Source: DATILL01 sp035476575 (GTDB lineage Bacteria > Actinomycetota > Actinomycetes > Mycobacteriales > JACQDL01). Taken from it: DNA of 64,000 nt. Positions within the stretch are counted from its first letter, which is position 1. Each line of letters begins with the position of its first letter. A program made the position numbers and the translations under genes. The DNA lies in NCBI GenBank assembly GCA_035476575.1, contig DATILL010000082.1, positions 1 to 64,000 on the forward strand, given 5' to 3'. Below, piece by piece: positions 42,001 to 51,057 of this stretch. The notes below the pieces were generated by a model. That model made no database searches. It saw nothing but the letters and a program-made list of their open reading frames with translations, and had not been told where the DNA came from.

Positions 42001-44286
42001 CTACCCGGTGATCGTCGGGGGAGCGGGTTGGGCGGGCTCGGCGGGTTGGGCGGGCTCGGCGGGTTGGGCGACTGCCCGCGCCGCCTCGGGACCCTCGGTG
42101 AGCAGCACCGTGAAGCCGCCCTCGTCCAGGACCGGCACGCCAAGCTGGACTGCCTTGTCGTACTTCGAGCCCGGGTTGTCCCCCACCACCACAAACCCGG
42201 TCTTCTTCGACACCGAGCTGGTGGCCTTGCCGCCGCGACCCTGGATCGCCTCGGTGGCACCGTCCCGGCTGTAGCCGGCCAGACTGCCGGTGACCACCAC
42301 GGTGATCCCCTCCAACGGCCGCGGCCCCGCGTCGGCCGCCTGCTCGGCCAGCTCGACCCCGGCGGCCCGCCACTTCTCCACCACCGCCCGGTGCCAGTCC
42401 ACCGCGAACCACTCCCGTACCGACTCGGCGATCGTCGGCCCCACCCCCTCCGCCGCGGCCAGCTCCTCCTCGCTCGCCGCCGCGATCCGGTCGACCGACC
42501 GGAACACCCGGGCCAGCGCCTGCGCCGCCGTCGGCCCGACGTGCCGGATCGACAGCGCCACCAGCACCCTCCACAATGGACGATGCTTGGCCTGGTCGAG
42601 GTGGTCCAGCAGCTTGCGCGCGTTGGTGCTGAGCTCGCCGTCCTTGCGGGTGAAGAACGGGCAGGTCGCGAGCATGTCGGCGGTCAGCCCGAAGACGTCG
42701 CCCTCGTCCTCCAACAGCCCGGACTCCAGCAGCGCGACCGCGGCCTCGTACCCCAGCACCTCGATGTCGAACCCACCCCGCCCGGCCAGGTGGAACACCC
42801 GCTCCCGAAGCTGCGCCGGGCAGGACCGCGCGTTCGGGCAGCGGATGTCGACGTCGCTCTCCTTGGCGGGGCGCAGCGGCGTGCCGCACTCCGGGCACTC
42901 GGTCGGCATCACAAACGCCCGCTCGGCCCCGGTCCGCAGGTCGACCACCGGCCCGAGGATCTCCGGGATGACGTCACCGGCCTTGCGCAGCACGACCGTG
43001 TCGCCGATCAGCACGCCCTTGCGGGCCACCTCCTGCGCGTTGTGCAGGGTGGCCAGCTCCACCGTCGAACCAGCCACCCGTACCGGCTCCATCACCGCAT
43101 ACGGCGTGACCCGGCCGGTGCGGCCGACGTTCACCCGGATGTCGAGGAGCGTGGTGTTGACCTCCTCCGGCGGGTACTTGAACGCGATCGCCCAGCGCGG
43201 CGCCCGGCTGGTCGAGCCGAGCCGGCGCTGGATGGCTAGCTCGTCCACCTTGACCACGACGCCGTCGATCTCATGCTCGACGGCGTGCCGGTGCTCGCCG
43301 TAGTAGTCGATGAACTCCCGGACACCAGCCAGGTCGGCGACCACCTTGTACCGCTCGCTGACCGGCAGCCCCCAGGCCCGCATCCGCTCGTACCACCCGG
43401 ACTGCCGCTCTGGCGGCCCCGCACCCGGGCCGGGGTCGAACGCGCCGACGCCGTGCACCACCATCCGCAGCGGGCGCTGGGCGGTGACCCGCGGGTCCTT
43501 CTGCCGCAGCGAGCCGGCGGCGGCGCTGCGCGGGTTGGCGAACGGCGCCTTGCCGGCCTCGACGAGCGAGGCGTTCAGCTCCGTGAACCGGGCCACCGGG
43601 AGGTACACCTCGCCGCGCACCTCGACCAGCTCGGGCGGCTCGGTGCCGGCCAGCCGCCCAGGGCCAAGCGACTCAGGGCCAAGCCGCTCAGGGCCAAGCC
43701 GCCCAGGGCCGAGCGGCTCAGGGTCGGGCGGCTCAGGGCCAAGCCGCTCAGGGATGGATGCGATGGTGCGCACGTTGGGCGTGACGTCCTCGCCGGTGCG
43801 GCCGTCACCCCGGGTGGCCGCGCGCACCAGCCGGCCGCGCTCGTAGACCACCGCGACGGCCAGCCCGTCGACCTTGAGCTCGCACAGGTACGACGGCGGG
43901 CTGCCGGCGTCACGCTCGACCCGCTGCGCCCACGCAGCCAGCTCCTCGACCGTAAAGGCGTTGTCCAGGCTGAGCATCCGCTCGTGGTGCGCGACCGGGG
44001 TGAACTGGGTGGAGTACGTGCCGCCGACCCGCTGGGTGGGCGAGCTGGGCGTGCGCAGCGCCGGCAGCTCGGCCTCCAGCGCCTCTAGCTCCCGCAGCAG
44101 CGCGTCGTACTCGGCGTCGCTGACGGTGGGCCGATCCAGGACGTAGTAGCGATACTGGTGCTCGTCGACCTGCTGGGACAGCTCGGCGTGCCGCTCCCGC
44201 GCGCCGGGCGTCGGCTCGGCGCCGGCCCGCTGCTCGGCGTCAGTGCTCGCGGTCAGGCGCTCGGCTACACCCTCGTTCTCGCTCAT
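42001..44286 (-). CDS. ligA: NAD-dependent DNA ligase
   Basis: 761 aa. Ia domain (QVDEHQYRYYVLDRPTVSDA), adenylation Lys138 (CELKVDGLAV), RGEVYLPVARF, OB fold, zinc finger (CPECGTPL...CPNARSCPAQL), HhH repeats and a C-terminal BRCT (ITVVVTGSLAGYSRDGATEA). Unusual: about 30 residues of pentapeptide repeats (LGPGR, LGPER, LGPES) sit at 178-210 before the RGEVY motif, and the C-terminus ends in AQPAEP-type repeats. ATG 44286 follows a TACCGT box by 7 nt. Confidence 0.96.
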   Translation of the reverse strand: MSENEGVAERLTASTDAEQRAGAEPTPGARERHAELSQQVDEHQYRYYVLDRPTVSDAEYDALLRELEALEAELPALRTPSSPTQRVGGTYSTQFTPVAHHERMLSLDNAFTVEELAAWAQRVERDAGSPPSYLCELKVDGLAVAVVYERGRLVRAATRGDGRTGEDVTPNVRTIASIPERLGPEPPDPEPLGPGRLGPERLGPESLGPGRLAGTEPPELVEVRGEVYLPVARFTELNASLVEAGKAPFANPRSAAAGSLRQKDPRVTAQRPLRMVVHGVGAFDPGPGAGPPERQSGWYERMRAWGLPVSERYKVVADLAGVREFIDYYGEHRHAVEHEIDGVVVKVDELAIQRRLGSTSRAPRWAIAFKYPPEEVNTTLLDIRVNVGRTGRVTPYAVMEPVRVAGSTVELATLHNAQEVARKGVLIGDTVVLRKAGDVIPEILGPVVDLRTGAERAFVMPTECPECGTPLRPAKESDVDIRCPNARSCPAQLRERVFHLAGRGGFDIEVLGYEAAVALLESGLLEDEGDVFGLTADMLATCPFFTRKDGELSTNARKLLDHLDQAKHRPLWRVLVALSIRHVGPTAAQALARVFRSVDRIAAASEEELAAAEGVGPTIAESVREWFAVDWHRAVVEKWRAAGVELAEQAADAGPRPLEGITVVVTGSLAGYSRDGATEAIQGRGGKATSSVSKKTGFVVVGDNPGSKYDKAVQLGVPVLDEGGFTVLLTEGPEAARAVAQPAEPAQPAEPAQPAPPTITG
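43653..43753 (-). repeat. 15-bp tandem repeats inside ligA
   Basis: Six imperfect 15-bp units (core GGCCCTGAGC/GGCTTGGCCC) encode LGPEP PDPEP LGPGR LGPER LGPES LGPGR in frame in the adenylation domain. Confidence 0.9.
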
Positions 44287-44293
44287 CGCGCCG

Positions 44294-44299
44294 ACGGTA
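44294..44299 (-). promoter_or_regulatory. -10 box of ligA (leaderless)
   Basis: TACCGT on the minus strand, 7 nt before the ligA ATG; no Shine-Dalgarno. Confidence 0.45.
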
Positions 44300-44381
44300 C
44301 CGCGCGGGTACGACGTTCTCCGGTGCGGCGTATCTGGGTACGACGTGCCCGAGTACGACATGTCCGACGGCAACGGCGGGG

Positions 44382-45395
44382 CTACTCCGGGGACTCGGCC
44401 AGCACCCGGCCGGTCTCCCGGGCCGCCTTCAGCGCGGCGCGGGCGTACGCCGGGCTGGCGCCGGCCAGGCCGCATGCTGGGGTGACCACGACCTGCCGGC
44501 CGAGCTGCCCGGGCGGGAAGCCCAGCCGCCGCCAGAGCCGTTGGGCCGGCTCGGCCAGCCGGTTCGGCTCCAGCCGCACGCCCGGGTCGGTGGTCGGCAC
44601 CAGGCCGAGCCACAACGCCGTACCGGCCTCGATGGCCTCGCCGAGCACGTCGTCGGGCGGCAGCAGCGCCGCGTCCAGCGACACCGCCCCCGCCCCGGCG
44701 GCCCGGATCAGCCCGACCGGCGCGACGGGGGCGCAGCAGTGTACGACGACGAGCCGCCCCCCGGTCGCCGCAACGGCTCCGGCGATGACACCGGCCAGCG
44801 CCTGCTCGGCGACCGGCGGCTCAACCGCACGCAGCACTTCGTACCCGCTTGCGGTCGGCACCCGACCGGCCAGCACGGCGGGCAGCGACGGCTCGTCGAG
44901 CTGCACGATCAGCTCGGCCCGGGGGACCCGCTCGCGGACCCGCCCGGCGTACGCCGCGACACCCTCGGCGAGCGACTGGGCCAGGTCGCGGGTGGCTCCC
45001 GGGTCGGCCACCGCCCTGTCACCGCGGTGCAGCTCGATCGAGGCGGCCAGCGTCCACGGCCCGGCCGCGGCGATGATGAACGGCCCGGTGTACTGCCCGG
45101 CGAGCTCGGCCAGCACGTCCAGGTCGCGAGCCTGGATGTCGCGGCCCCGGCGCCAGTCGATGCCCGGCCGGTCGACCAGCCGCCAGCCGGACGGCTGCAG
45201 GTCGACGTGCACATCAACCAGCATGGCGGCAGCCCGGCCGATGATGTCCGCGCCCGGGCCACGGGCCGGCAGCTCGGGCTGGTGCGGCAGGTCCGGAAGC
45301 TCGTCGAGCACGATCCGCAGTGCCTCGACCGGGTCGGTGCCGGGCAACGAGCCGATGCAGGTGGCCGCACCGGCCGGCCAGGGATAGTCCACCAT
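44382..45395 (-). CDS. MetE-like (B12-independent methionine synthase family) protein
   Basis: 337 aa resembling the C-terminal barrel of cobalamin-independent methionine synthase: ATCIGSLPGTDPVEALRIVL, AELIVQLDEPSLPAVLAG, VVVHCCAPVAPVGLI (metal His/Cys region) and VVTPACGLAGASPAYARAAL. Only one barrel is present, so it may act on another methyl donor or thiol; the family is often mnmA/ligA-linked in actinobacteria. ATG 45395 follows TACGCT by 6 nt. Confidence 0.8.
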   Translation of the reverse strand: MVDYPWPAGAATCIGSLPGTDPVEALRIVLDELPDLPHQPELPARGPGADIIGRAAAMLVDVHVDLQPSGWRLVDRPGIDWRRGRDIQARDLDVLAELAGQYTGPFIIAAAGPWTLAASIELHRGDRAVADPGATRDLAQSLAEGVAAYAGRVRERVPRAELIVQLDEPSLPAVLAGRVPTASGYEVLRAVEPPVAEQALAGVIAGAVAATGGRLVVVHCCAPVAPVGLIRAAGAGAVSLDAALLPPDDVLGEAIEAGTALWLGLVPTTDPGVRLEPNRLAEPAQRLWRRLGFPPGQLGRQVVVTPACGLAGASPAYARAALKAARETGRVLAESPE

Positions 45396-45401
45396 GGCCG
45401 C

Positions 45402-45407
45402 AGCGTA
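45402..45407 (-). promoter_or_regulatory. -10 box of the MetE-like gene (leaderless)
   Basis: TACGCT on the minus strand, 6 nt before the ATG. Confidence 0.45.
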
Positions 45408-45474
45408 CGGCCGGCGGTCGCCCTGCCTCATGCCGGGCGGGGTCGGGGGCCTGCGCGCTCGGCGGGCCGAGCGG

Positions 45475-46542
45475 TCAGCGGCCGGCGTGCTCGATCGTGG
45501 CGCTGCCGAGCACGGTGTCGCCGTCGTACAGCACGACCGCCTGGCCGGGCGCGACCCCCCGCTGCGGCTGGTGCAACCGTACGGTGAGCCGGTCCGGGCC
45601 GACCGCGACGGTGGCTGACGAGACCTGGCCGTGCGCGCGGAGCTGGGCGGCGCAGCGCAGGCTGGCCGCGGCTGGCGGCCGGACCGTCCACACCGGACGG
45701 ACGCCGACCACCTCGGTTACGTCCAGCAGCTCGGCCGGGCCCACCCTGACGGTGTTGCGGACCGGCGAGATGTCCAGCACGTAGCGTGGCCGGCCGTCCG
45801 GCGCCGGACGGCCGATCCGCAGCCCCCGGCGCTGCCCGACGGTGTAGGCGAAGGCGCCGTCGTGGCTGCCGACCACCGCGCCGGTCGTGGCGTCCACAAT
45901 GTCGCCCGGCCGCTCGCCCAGCCTGCCGCGCAGGAAGCCGCGGGTGTCGCCGTCGGCGATGAAGCAGATGTCGTGGCTGTCCGGCTTGTCGGCTACCGCC
46001 AGGCCGCGTCGGGCGGCCTCGGCCCGGACCTCGGCCTTGGTCGAGCCGCCCAGCGGGAAGATCGCGTGCCTGAGCTGCTCGGGGGTGAGCACGGCGAGCA
46101 CGTAAGACTGGTCCTTGCCGGCGTCCACCGACCGGCGCAGCACGCCGCCGGACAGTCGGGCGTGGTGCCCGGTCACGACCGCGTCGAAGCCCAGCGCCCG
46201 CGCCCGGTCGAGCACCGCGGCGAACTTGATCCGCTCGTTGCAGCGCAGGCAGGGGTTGGGGGTGCGGCCGGCGGCGTACTCCGCGACGAAGTCGTCGACC
46301 ACCTCGGCGGCGAACCGCTCGGCCAGGTCCCACACGTAGAACGGGATGCCCAGCACGTCGGCGGTCCGGCGGGCGTCCCGGGCGTCCTCGATCGTGCAGC
46401 AGCCGCGGGCGCCATGCCGGAGCGTGCCCGGCGCCGGTGACAGGGCCAGGTGGACGCCCGTCACGTCGTAGCCGGCGTCGACCGCCCGCGCGGCCGCCAC
46501 GGCGGAGTCCACCCCGCCGCTCATCGCCGCCAGCACCCGCAC
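45475..46542 (-). CDS. mnmA: tRNA 2-thiouridylase
   Basis: Thiolates U34 of tRNA-Lys/Glu/Gln using sulfur from a cysteine desulfurase. 355 aa: PP-loop AAMSGGVDSAVAAARAV, catalytic Cys in TPNPCLRCNERIKF, second Cys in DSHDICFIADGDTRGFL, and GQRRGLRIG plus the C-terminal beta barrel. GTG 46542 is chosen because it begins the conserved N-terminus and lies 7 nt after a TACCCT box. iscS on the same strand is the likely sulfur donor. Confidence 0.95.
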   Translation of the reverse strand: MRVLAAMSGGVDSAVAAARAVDAGYDVTGVHLALSPAPGTLRHGARGCCTIEDARDARRTADVLGIPFYVWDLAERFAAEVVDDFVAEYAAGRTPNPCLRCNERIKFAAVLDRARALGFDAVVTGHHARLSGGVLRRSVDAGKDQSYVLAVLTPEQLRHAIFPLGGSTKAEVRAEAARRGLAVADKPDSHDICFIADGDTRGFLRGRLGERPGDIVDATTGAVVGSHDGAFAYTVGQRRGLRIGRPAPDGRPRYVLDISPVRNTVRVGPAELLDVTEVVGVRPVWTVRPPAAASLRCAAQLRAHGQVSSATVAVGPDRLTVRLHQPQRGVAPGQAVVLYDGDTVLGSATIEHAGR

Positions 46543-47560
46543 GACCCCGAGGGTACGCAACCCGCCGTCCACTCTGGGGGGCCAGCCGGGTCAGGCCAGC
46601 GGCTCCCCCAGCCGGGCCCGGCGAACGGGACGTAGCCCGGGTCGACTCGCCCGTCGAGCCGGACGAGCAGCCGCATGGGCCAGGGCGCCTCCGGACCGTT
46701 GGTGTGCACCACACGCACGGCTGCGGCGTCGCCCGCCCGTACGGCGGCGAGGTGGTCGAGCAGGAAGTCCGGCACGTAGCCCAGCCGACGGTTCCCCGTT
46801 GTGCTGACCAGCACCGCGCGACTGGTCACCTCGTTGTCGGGCTCGTCCACCAGCCGCAGCAGCGTGCCCGCCGGGAGCGCCTCAATGGTGGCGCCGATCT
46901 CGTCATCCGCCTCGGCGACGTGCCGGATGCCGTGCACCAGGTTGAAGCCGAGGCCGCTCGCGTGGTCGAACGAGCCCGCGAGCATGGCTGGCCCCGGCTC
47001 GCCGGTCGGAGGGCGTAGCACAGCCCAGTTCTCGTCGTGCCGGTCCCGGTTGGCGATCCAATCGTCCAGCACGAGATACCCGGCGAAGACGGCGAAACCG
47101 TCGAGAAGGACCGGAACCTCGAATCCCGGCGGGCACCAACAAAGCGCCAGTGCGGTACGGATGTTCGACAGCAAAAGGCCAGGCCGCCCGCGGACGTTCA
47201 GCCGGCCGACCTGGTAGTCGTCGACCCGCTGCGCCAGCAGGCTCGCGCCCGGCGCAGAGTCCAGCCAACCGGCTTGAGGTCTCGCGAGATCGAGCCGGGC
47301 CGACCCGCACGGCACACCATCTCCACCTGCGCCCTCGGTACGCCGAGCAGCGTCGCGAGCTCGGCTGCCGCCTTCTCGGACCAGTCCTCGCCCTGCCGCG
47401 CCCCGTTGCTGGTGACGGTCACGTCCTTGAACAGCCATCGAACGCCGTCCGGGTCGCGGAGCCAGACCTTGTTGTCCAGGCCGACGTACTCGACGTCGGT
47501 GACCGGCCAGGCCGAGACGTCGCGGACCGGGAACGGGAACCCGACACGGCCGGGGCTCTC
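46521..47560 (-). pseudogene. Frameshifted HipA-like kinase with a C-terminal HIRAN-type domain
   Basis: From 47560 down the strand reads FPFPVRDVSAWPVTDVEYVG and EDWSEKAAAELATLLGV, ending ISRDLKPVGW. It then changes frame near 47270 to ASLLAQRVDDYQVGRLNVRG, LVLDDWIANRDRHDENWAVL and SFDHASGLGFNL. These are HipA-type kinase motifs (NRDRHxxNW catalytic loop; DHxxGLG for the usual DxxxG). A HIRAN-like end follows (RLGYVPDFLLDHLAAVRAG, NGPEAPWPMRLLVRLDGRV). No start codon is in frame at the 5' end and at least one internal frameshift exists. It overlaps the mnmA start. Confidence 0.6.
46550..46555 (-). promoter_or_regulatory. -10 box of mnmA (leaderless)
   Basis: TACCCT on the minus strand, 7 nt before the mnmA GTG. 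Confidence 0.45.
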
Positions 47561-48737
47561 AGGGACGGCGGACGTTGACCAGGCCGGCCCGGGTGGCCCG
47601 CTCGACGGCGGGACCGAGCGCGGCCAGCAGCGCCGTCACGTCGTCCTCGGTGGAGGTGTGGCCGAGGGAGAACCGCAGCGACGAGCGGGCCGTCGCCATG
47701 TCGGCACCCATCGCCCGCAGCACGTGGCTCGGCTCGGCCACCCCAGCCGAGCAGGCCGAGCCGGTCGAGCAGGCCACGCCGGCGGCGTCCAGCAGCATCA
47801 GCAGCGCATCGCCCTCGCAGCCGGGGAAGGAGAAGTGCGCGTTGCCGGGCAGCCGGCCGGCCGGGTCGCCGTTCAGCACGGCGGTGGGTACGGCGGCCCG
47901 GACGCCGCCGACCAGCCGGTCGCGCAGCCCGGCGAGCCGCTCGGCCTGGGCCGGCTGGGCCGCGACGGCCCGGTCGACCGCGGTGGCGAACCCGACCAGG
48001 GCCGGGGTGTCCAGCGTGCCGGACCGCACGTCCCGCTCCTGCCCGCCACCGTGCAGCACCGGCGTACAGCCGACGTCCCGGCCGAGCAGCAGCGCGCCGC
48101 AGCCGAGCGGACCACCGATCTTGTGCCCGCTGACGGTGAGCGCGTCCACCCCGCTGGCCGCGAACCCGACCGGGACCGCGCCGATCGCCTGCACCGCGTC
48201 GGTGTGCACTGGTACGCCGAACCGGTGCGCCACCGCGGCCAGCTCGGCGATGGGCTGCACCGTGCCGACCTCGTTGTTCGCCCACATCACGCTGACCAGC
48301 GCCACCGCGTCAGGGTCATCCTCGATCGCCGCGCGCAGCGTCTCGGGGTGCACCCGGCCGAGGCTGTCGACGCCCAGCCAGACCGGCTCGGCGCCCTGCT
48401 CGGCGGCCAGCCACCCGACCGCGTCGAGCACGGCGTGGTGCTCGACCGCGCTGGTCAGGATGCGGCGGCGGCACGGGTTGGCGGCCTGCCGTGCCCAGAA
48501 GATCCCCTTGACCGCGAGGTTGTCACCCTCGGTGCCGCCCGAGGTGAAGACCACCTCGGACGGCCGCGCGCCGAGCGCGTCGGCGACTCGCTCGCGGGAC
48601 TCCTCGACCCGGCGCCGGGCGGCCCGGCCGCTGGCATGCAGGGACGAGGCGTTGCCCACCCGGGGCAGCTCGGCGGTCATCGCCGCCAGGGCCTCAGGCA
48701 GCATCGGCGTCGTGGCGGCGTGGTCGAGGTAGGTCAT
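47559..48737 (-). CDS. iscS: Cysteine desulfurase
   Basis: PLP enzyme taking sulfur from cysteine for Fe-S clusters and tRNA thiolation. 392 aa: TYLDHAATTPMLPEALAAM, TSGGTEGDNLAVKG, SAVEHHAVLD, PLP-Lys in VSGHKIGGPLGCGALLL and the active Cys in ACSTGSACSAGVAEPSHVL. No isc scaffold genes are adjacent, so supply to mnmA is the natural role here. ATG 48737 follows a TAGGCT box by 9 nt. NifS/IscS class I; the symbol is by similarity. Confidence 0.92.
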   Translation of the reverse strand: MTYLDHAATTPMLPEALAAMTAELPRVGNASSLHASGRAARRRVEESRERVADALGARPSEVVFTSGGTEGDNLAVKGIFWARQAANPCRRRILTSAVEHHAVLDAVGWLAAEQGAEPVWLGVDSLGRVHPETLRAAIEDDPDAVALVSVMWANNEVGTVQPIAELAAVAHRFGVPVHTDAVQAIGAVPVGFAASGVDALTVSGHKIGGPLGCGALLLGRDVGCTPVLHGGGQERDVRSGTLDTPALVGFATAVDRAVAAQPAQAERLAGLRDRLVGGVRAAVPTAVLNGDPAGRLPGNAHFSFPGCEGDALLMLLDAAGVACSTGSACSAGVAEPSHVLRAMGADMATARSSLRFSLGHTSTEDDVTALLAALGPAVERATRAGLVNVRRP

Positions 48738-48746
48738 CGCCGTCCC

Positions 48747-48752
48747 AGCCTA
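48747..48752 (-). promoter_or_regulatory. -10 box of iscS
   Basis: TAGGCT on the minus strand, 9 nt before the ATG; it overlaps the stop codon of the MFS gene. Confidence 0.45.
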
Positions 48753-50217
48753 TCCGCGAAGTCCGACATCCGGTCCCGTGGCTGGCCCCCGCTTGTCGCG
48801 AAGCCGGCCGGCCAGCGCCACGCCGATGCCCGCCACGGCGGCCATCACCAGGTCGATCGCGGTGATCGCCGCCGAAGGCGAGGTGATCGACGCGAGCAGG
48901 ACGCCGGCCAGGCCGACCAGGCTGGCGCTGGCCAGCACGTCACAGATCTGTAGCGCGGCGCCGTTCGCCCCGCGCTCGTCCGGCGGGGACAGCCGCAGCA
49001 CCAGCACGGAGACGCTGGCCATCGACAGCCCCATGCCGGCCCCGGCGACCGTCCACAGCGCGGCGGCCAGCCAGCCCGGCACACCGGCCCAGGCCACCGC
49101 GACCAGCCCGCCGGTGGCCACCATGATGAGCGCACAGCCGGCTCGGACCAGCCGGTGCCGCGGCACGTCCGGGTGGCGTCCCTGCCACCACGACCCGGCC
49201 GACCAGCCCAGCGCACCGACCGTCAGCGGGCACACCGGCCGCCGCCGCGCCGTACTGGTGCACCTGGCTCAGCGTCAGCGGGATGAACGCGTCCGCGCCG
49301 AAGAACGCGCCCGCCAGCAGGCCGCGGTAGGCCAGCGCTGCCGGCAGCCCCTGGCGTAGCAGCAGCGTGCCCGCCGGCAGCATCCGGCGCAGCGCGGGCG
49401 TCAGCACGGCCAGCCCCGCCAGCGCCAACAGCACACCGGCCAGCCGCCCGGTCCCGCCAGGGCTGGCCACGCCAGGGTCGGCCCCGCCCTGGCCGGCCCG
49501 GCCGGCCCGGCCGAGGAGCAGCCCGGCGTACTGGAGTGCGGCCAGCCCGGCGGCGACCAGCACGGCGTACGGGACGAGCCGGCGCCGCCCGAGGGTGCCC
49601 TCCGGGTCGTGCCCGGGCAGCCGGCGCAACGCCGGATGGACCAGCACCAGGCCGACCGCGACGAGCGGCACCAGGCCAAGGAAGACCAGCCGCCAGGTCA
49701 GGTGCTCGGTGAGCAGGCCGGCGATCACCGGCCCGACCAGCGCCGGCAACACCCAGGCCGCCGACACCACGGCGAAGACCCGCGGCCGCATGGCGTCGCT
49801 GAAGATCTCCGCGATCACGACGTAGATCGCCACGACCAGGCTGCCGGCGCCCAGCCCCTGGACCGCCCGGCCGGCCACGAAGACCGCCATGCCGTGCGCG
49901 GTGCCCGCGATCAGCAGGCCGGCGGCGAAGACGGCCAGCCCGGTGAGGATGACGCTGCGCGGGCCGCCGCGGTCCGACCGTTCGCCGGCCAGCACCATCG
50001 CGATCACGCTGCTGACCAGGAACGCCGTGAACGGCCAACTGTAGTAGGCCAGCCCGCGCAGCTCCCGTACCGCGGTGGGCATCGCCGTGGCCACCGCCAT
50101 CGCCTCGAACGCGACCAGGGTCACGACCAGCACCAGGCCAGCCGTGGTGGCCCGGTACGCCGGCGCCAGCAGCGACCCGGCCACGGAGCCTGCGGGTGCG
50201 GTGGTGGGCGCGGTCAC
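48750..50217 (-). pseudogene. MFS transporter gene split by one frameshift
   Basis: GTG 50217 (VTAPTTAPAGS) opens a 14-TM-type drug-efflux MFS protein: TTAGLVLVVTLVAFEAMAVA, YSWPFTAFLVSSVIAMVLAG, LAGERSDRGGPRSV (motif A-like) and GRAVQGLGAGSLVVAIYVVI. Near 49230 (after QYGAAAAGVP) the frame breaks, and the last helices continue in another frame (PLTVGALGWSAGSWWQGR to the end at 48750). One indel would restore about 488 aa. Substrate unknown. Confidence 0.8.
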
Positions 50218-50224
50218 CTCCCCG

Positions 50225-50230
50225 ACAGTA
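50225..50230 (-). promoter_or_regulatory. -10 box of the MFS gene (leaderless)
   Basis: TACTGT on the minus strand, 7 nt before GTG 50217. Repeat array R3 begins 22 bp further upstream. Confidence 0.45.
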
Positions 50231-50252
50231 CTTCGCAGTGCAAACGAGTTGT

Positions 50253-50328
50253 GGTCACCACTCGGCGTTGTGGTCACCACACGTGGCCCACGGACCCCAA
50301 GAGGTCACCACAAGGCCGATAGGTGACC
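50253..50328. repeat. Repeat locus R3: two 50-bp units of paired heptamers
   Basis: GGTCACC starts at 50253, 50272 and 50303 and GGTGACC at 50322: both pairs have 12-nt spacers and lie 50 bp apart. The second heptamer of the first pair is GGTCACC where R2 has GGTGACC. The inter-pair 24 nt match, in reverse complement, those of R2 and R4. It lies between the divergent MFS and Tat-protein genes. Confidence 0.9.
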
Positions 50329-50436
50329 ACACGGGCCGGATCCTCGACCTCATCCCGCCGGGTTCTCCGCGGTCGGTAGCCTGTCCTCAGGGGCGCTGCC
50401 GAGGTGGACCTACGAGTGAGGCCGGGCAGGACGACC

Positions 50437-51048
50437 ATGACAGGCATGAGCAGAACGACGGACCGCCGCCAGTTCCTCGCCACGGCCGCGCTGGGCGGCG
50501 CCACCATCGTCGGCGCCAGCATGCTGGACGGGCTGGACGGGCAGCCGGCACTCGCCTCGACCCAGGCCTCGCTCGACCCGGCCATCGTCAGCTCAGCGTT
50601 CGCCGAGGGCCGGGTCGGCGCCATCCAGCACAGCATGCTGCACGTCGCCGGGCCCTGGGGCGAGACCCACCGGATCCAGCTCACCAACGCCACCACCGTG
50701 TGGAAGCCACATCCCACCGCAGCGCAGACCATTGAGGTCGGCGACGGGCTGTACGCCCGCGGCGTGCTGATGCCGGACGGCAGCATGACCGCCGACGCGG
50801 TCTGGGTGAACATCGTCGACCTCGAGTGCACACTGCGCAGCATCGGGACGGCCCGGCTGGACCTAGCCCACGACCAGCACGTTCTGGTCGGGCGGCTGGT
50901 GCCTGGGATCTCGACGGTGGCGTACCAGGGCGGCCCGCCGACCACCGACCTGTCCGAGCTGCGCATTGGCCAGCCGGTCCGGGTGCTAGGCACGTGGCGG
51001 CCAGCCGACGACCAGATCGACGTCGCCCAGATGTTCGTCGGGCACTGA
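50437..51048 (+). CDS. Tat-exported protein of unknown function
   Basis: 203 aa with a twin-arginine signal (DRRQFLATAALGGATIVGAS, cleavage near ALAS at about 39). The mature part is beta-rich with no recognised catalytic motif: HRIQLTNATTVWKPHP, DGLYARGVLMPDGSMTADAV, and a second similar half QHVLVGRLVPGISTVAYQGG. The two halves look like a repeated OB/beta-barrel fold. The next gene (MauE-like) starts 9 bp later, so they probably act together. Confidence 0.75.
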   Translation: MTGMSRTTDRRQFLATAALGGATIVGASMLDGLDGQPALASTQASLDPAIVSSAFAEGRVGAIQHSMLHVAGPWGETHRIQLTNATTVWKPHPTAAQTIEVGDGLYARGVLMPDGSMTADAVWVNIVDLECTLRSIGTARLDLAHDQHVLVGRLVPGISTVAYQGGPPTTDLSELRIGQPVRVLGTWRPADDQIDVAQMFVGH

Positions 51049-51057
51049 GAGGGCGAC

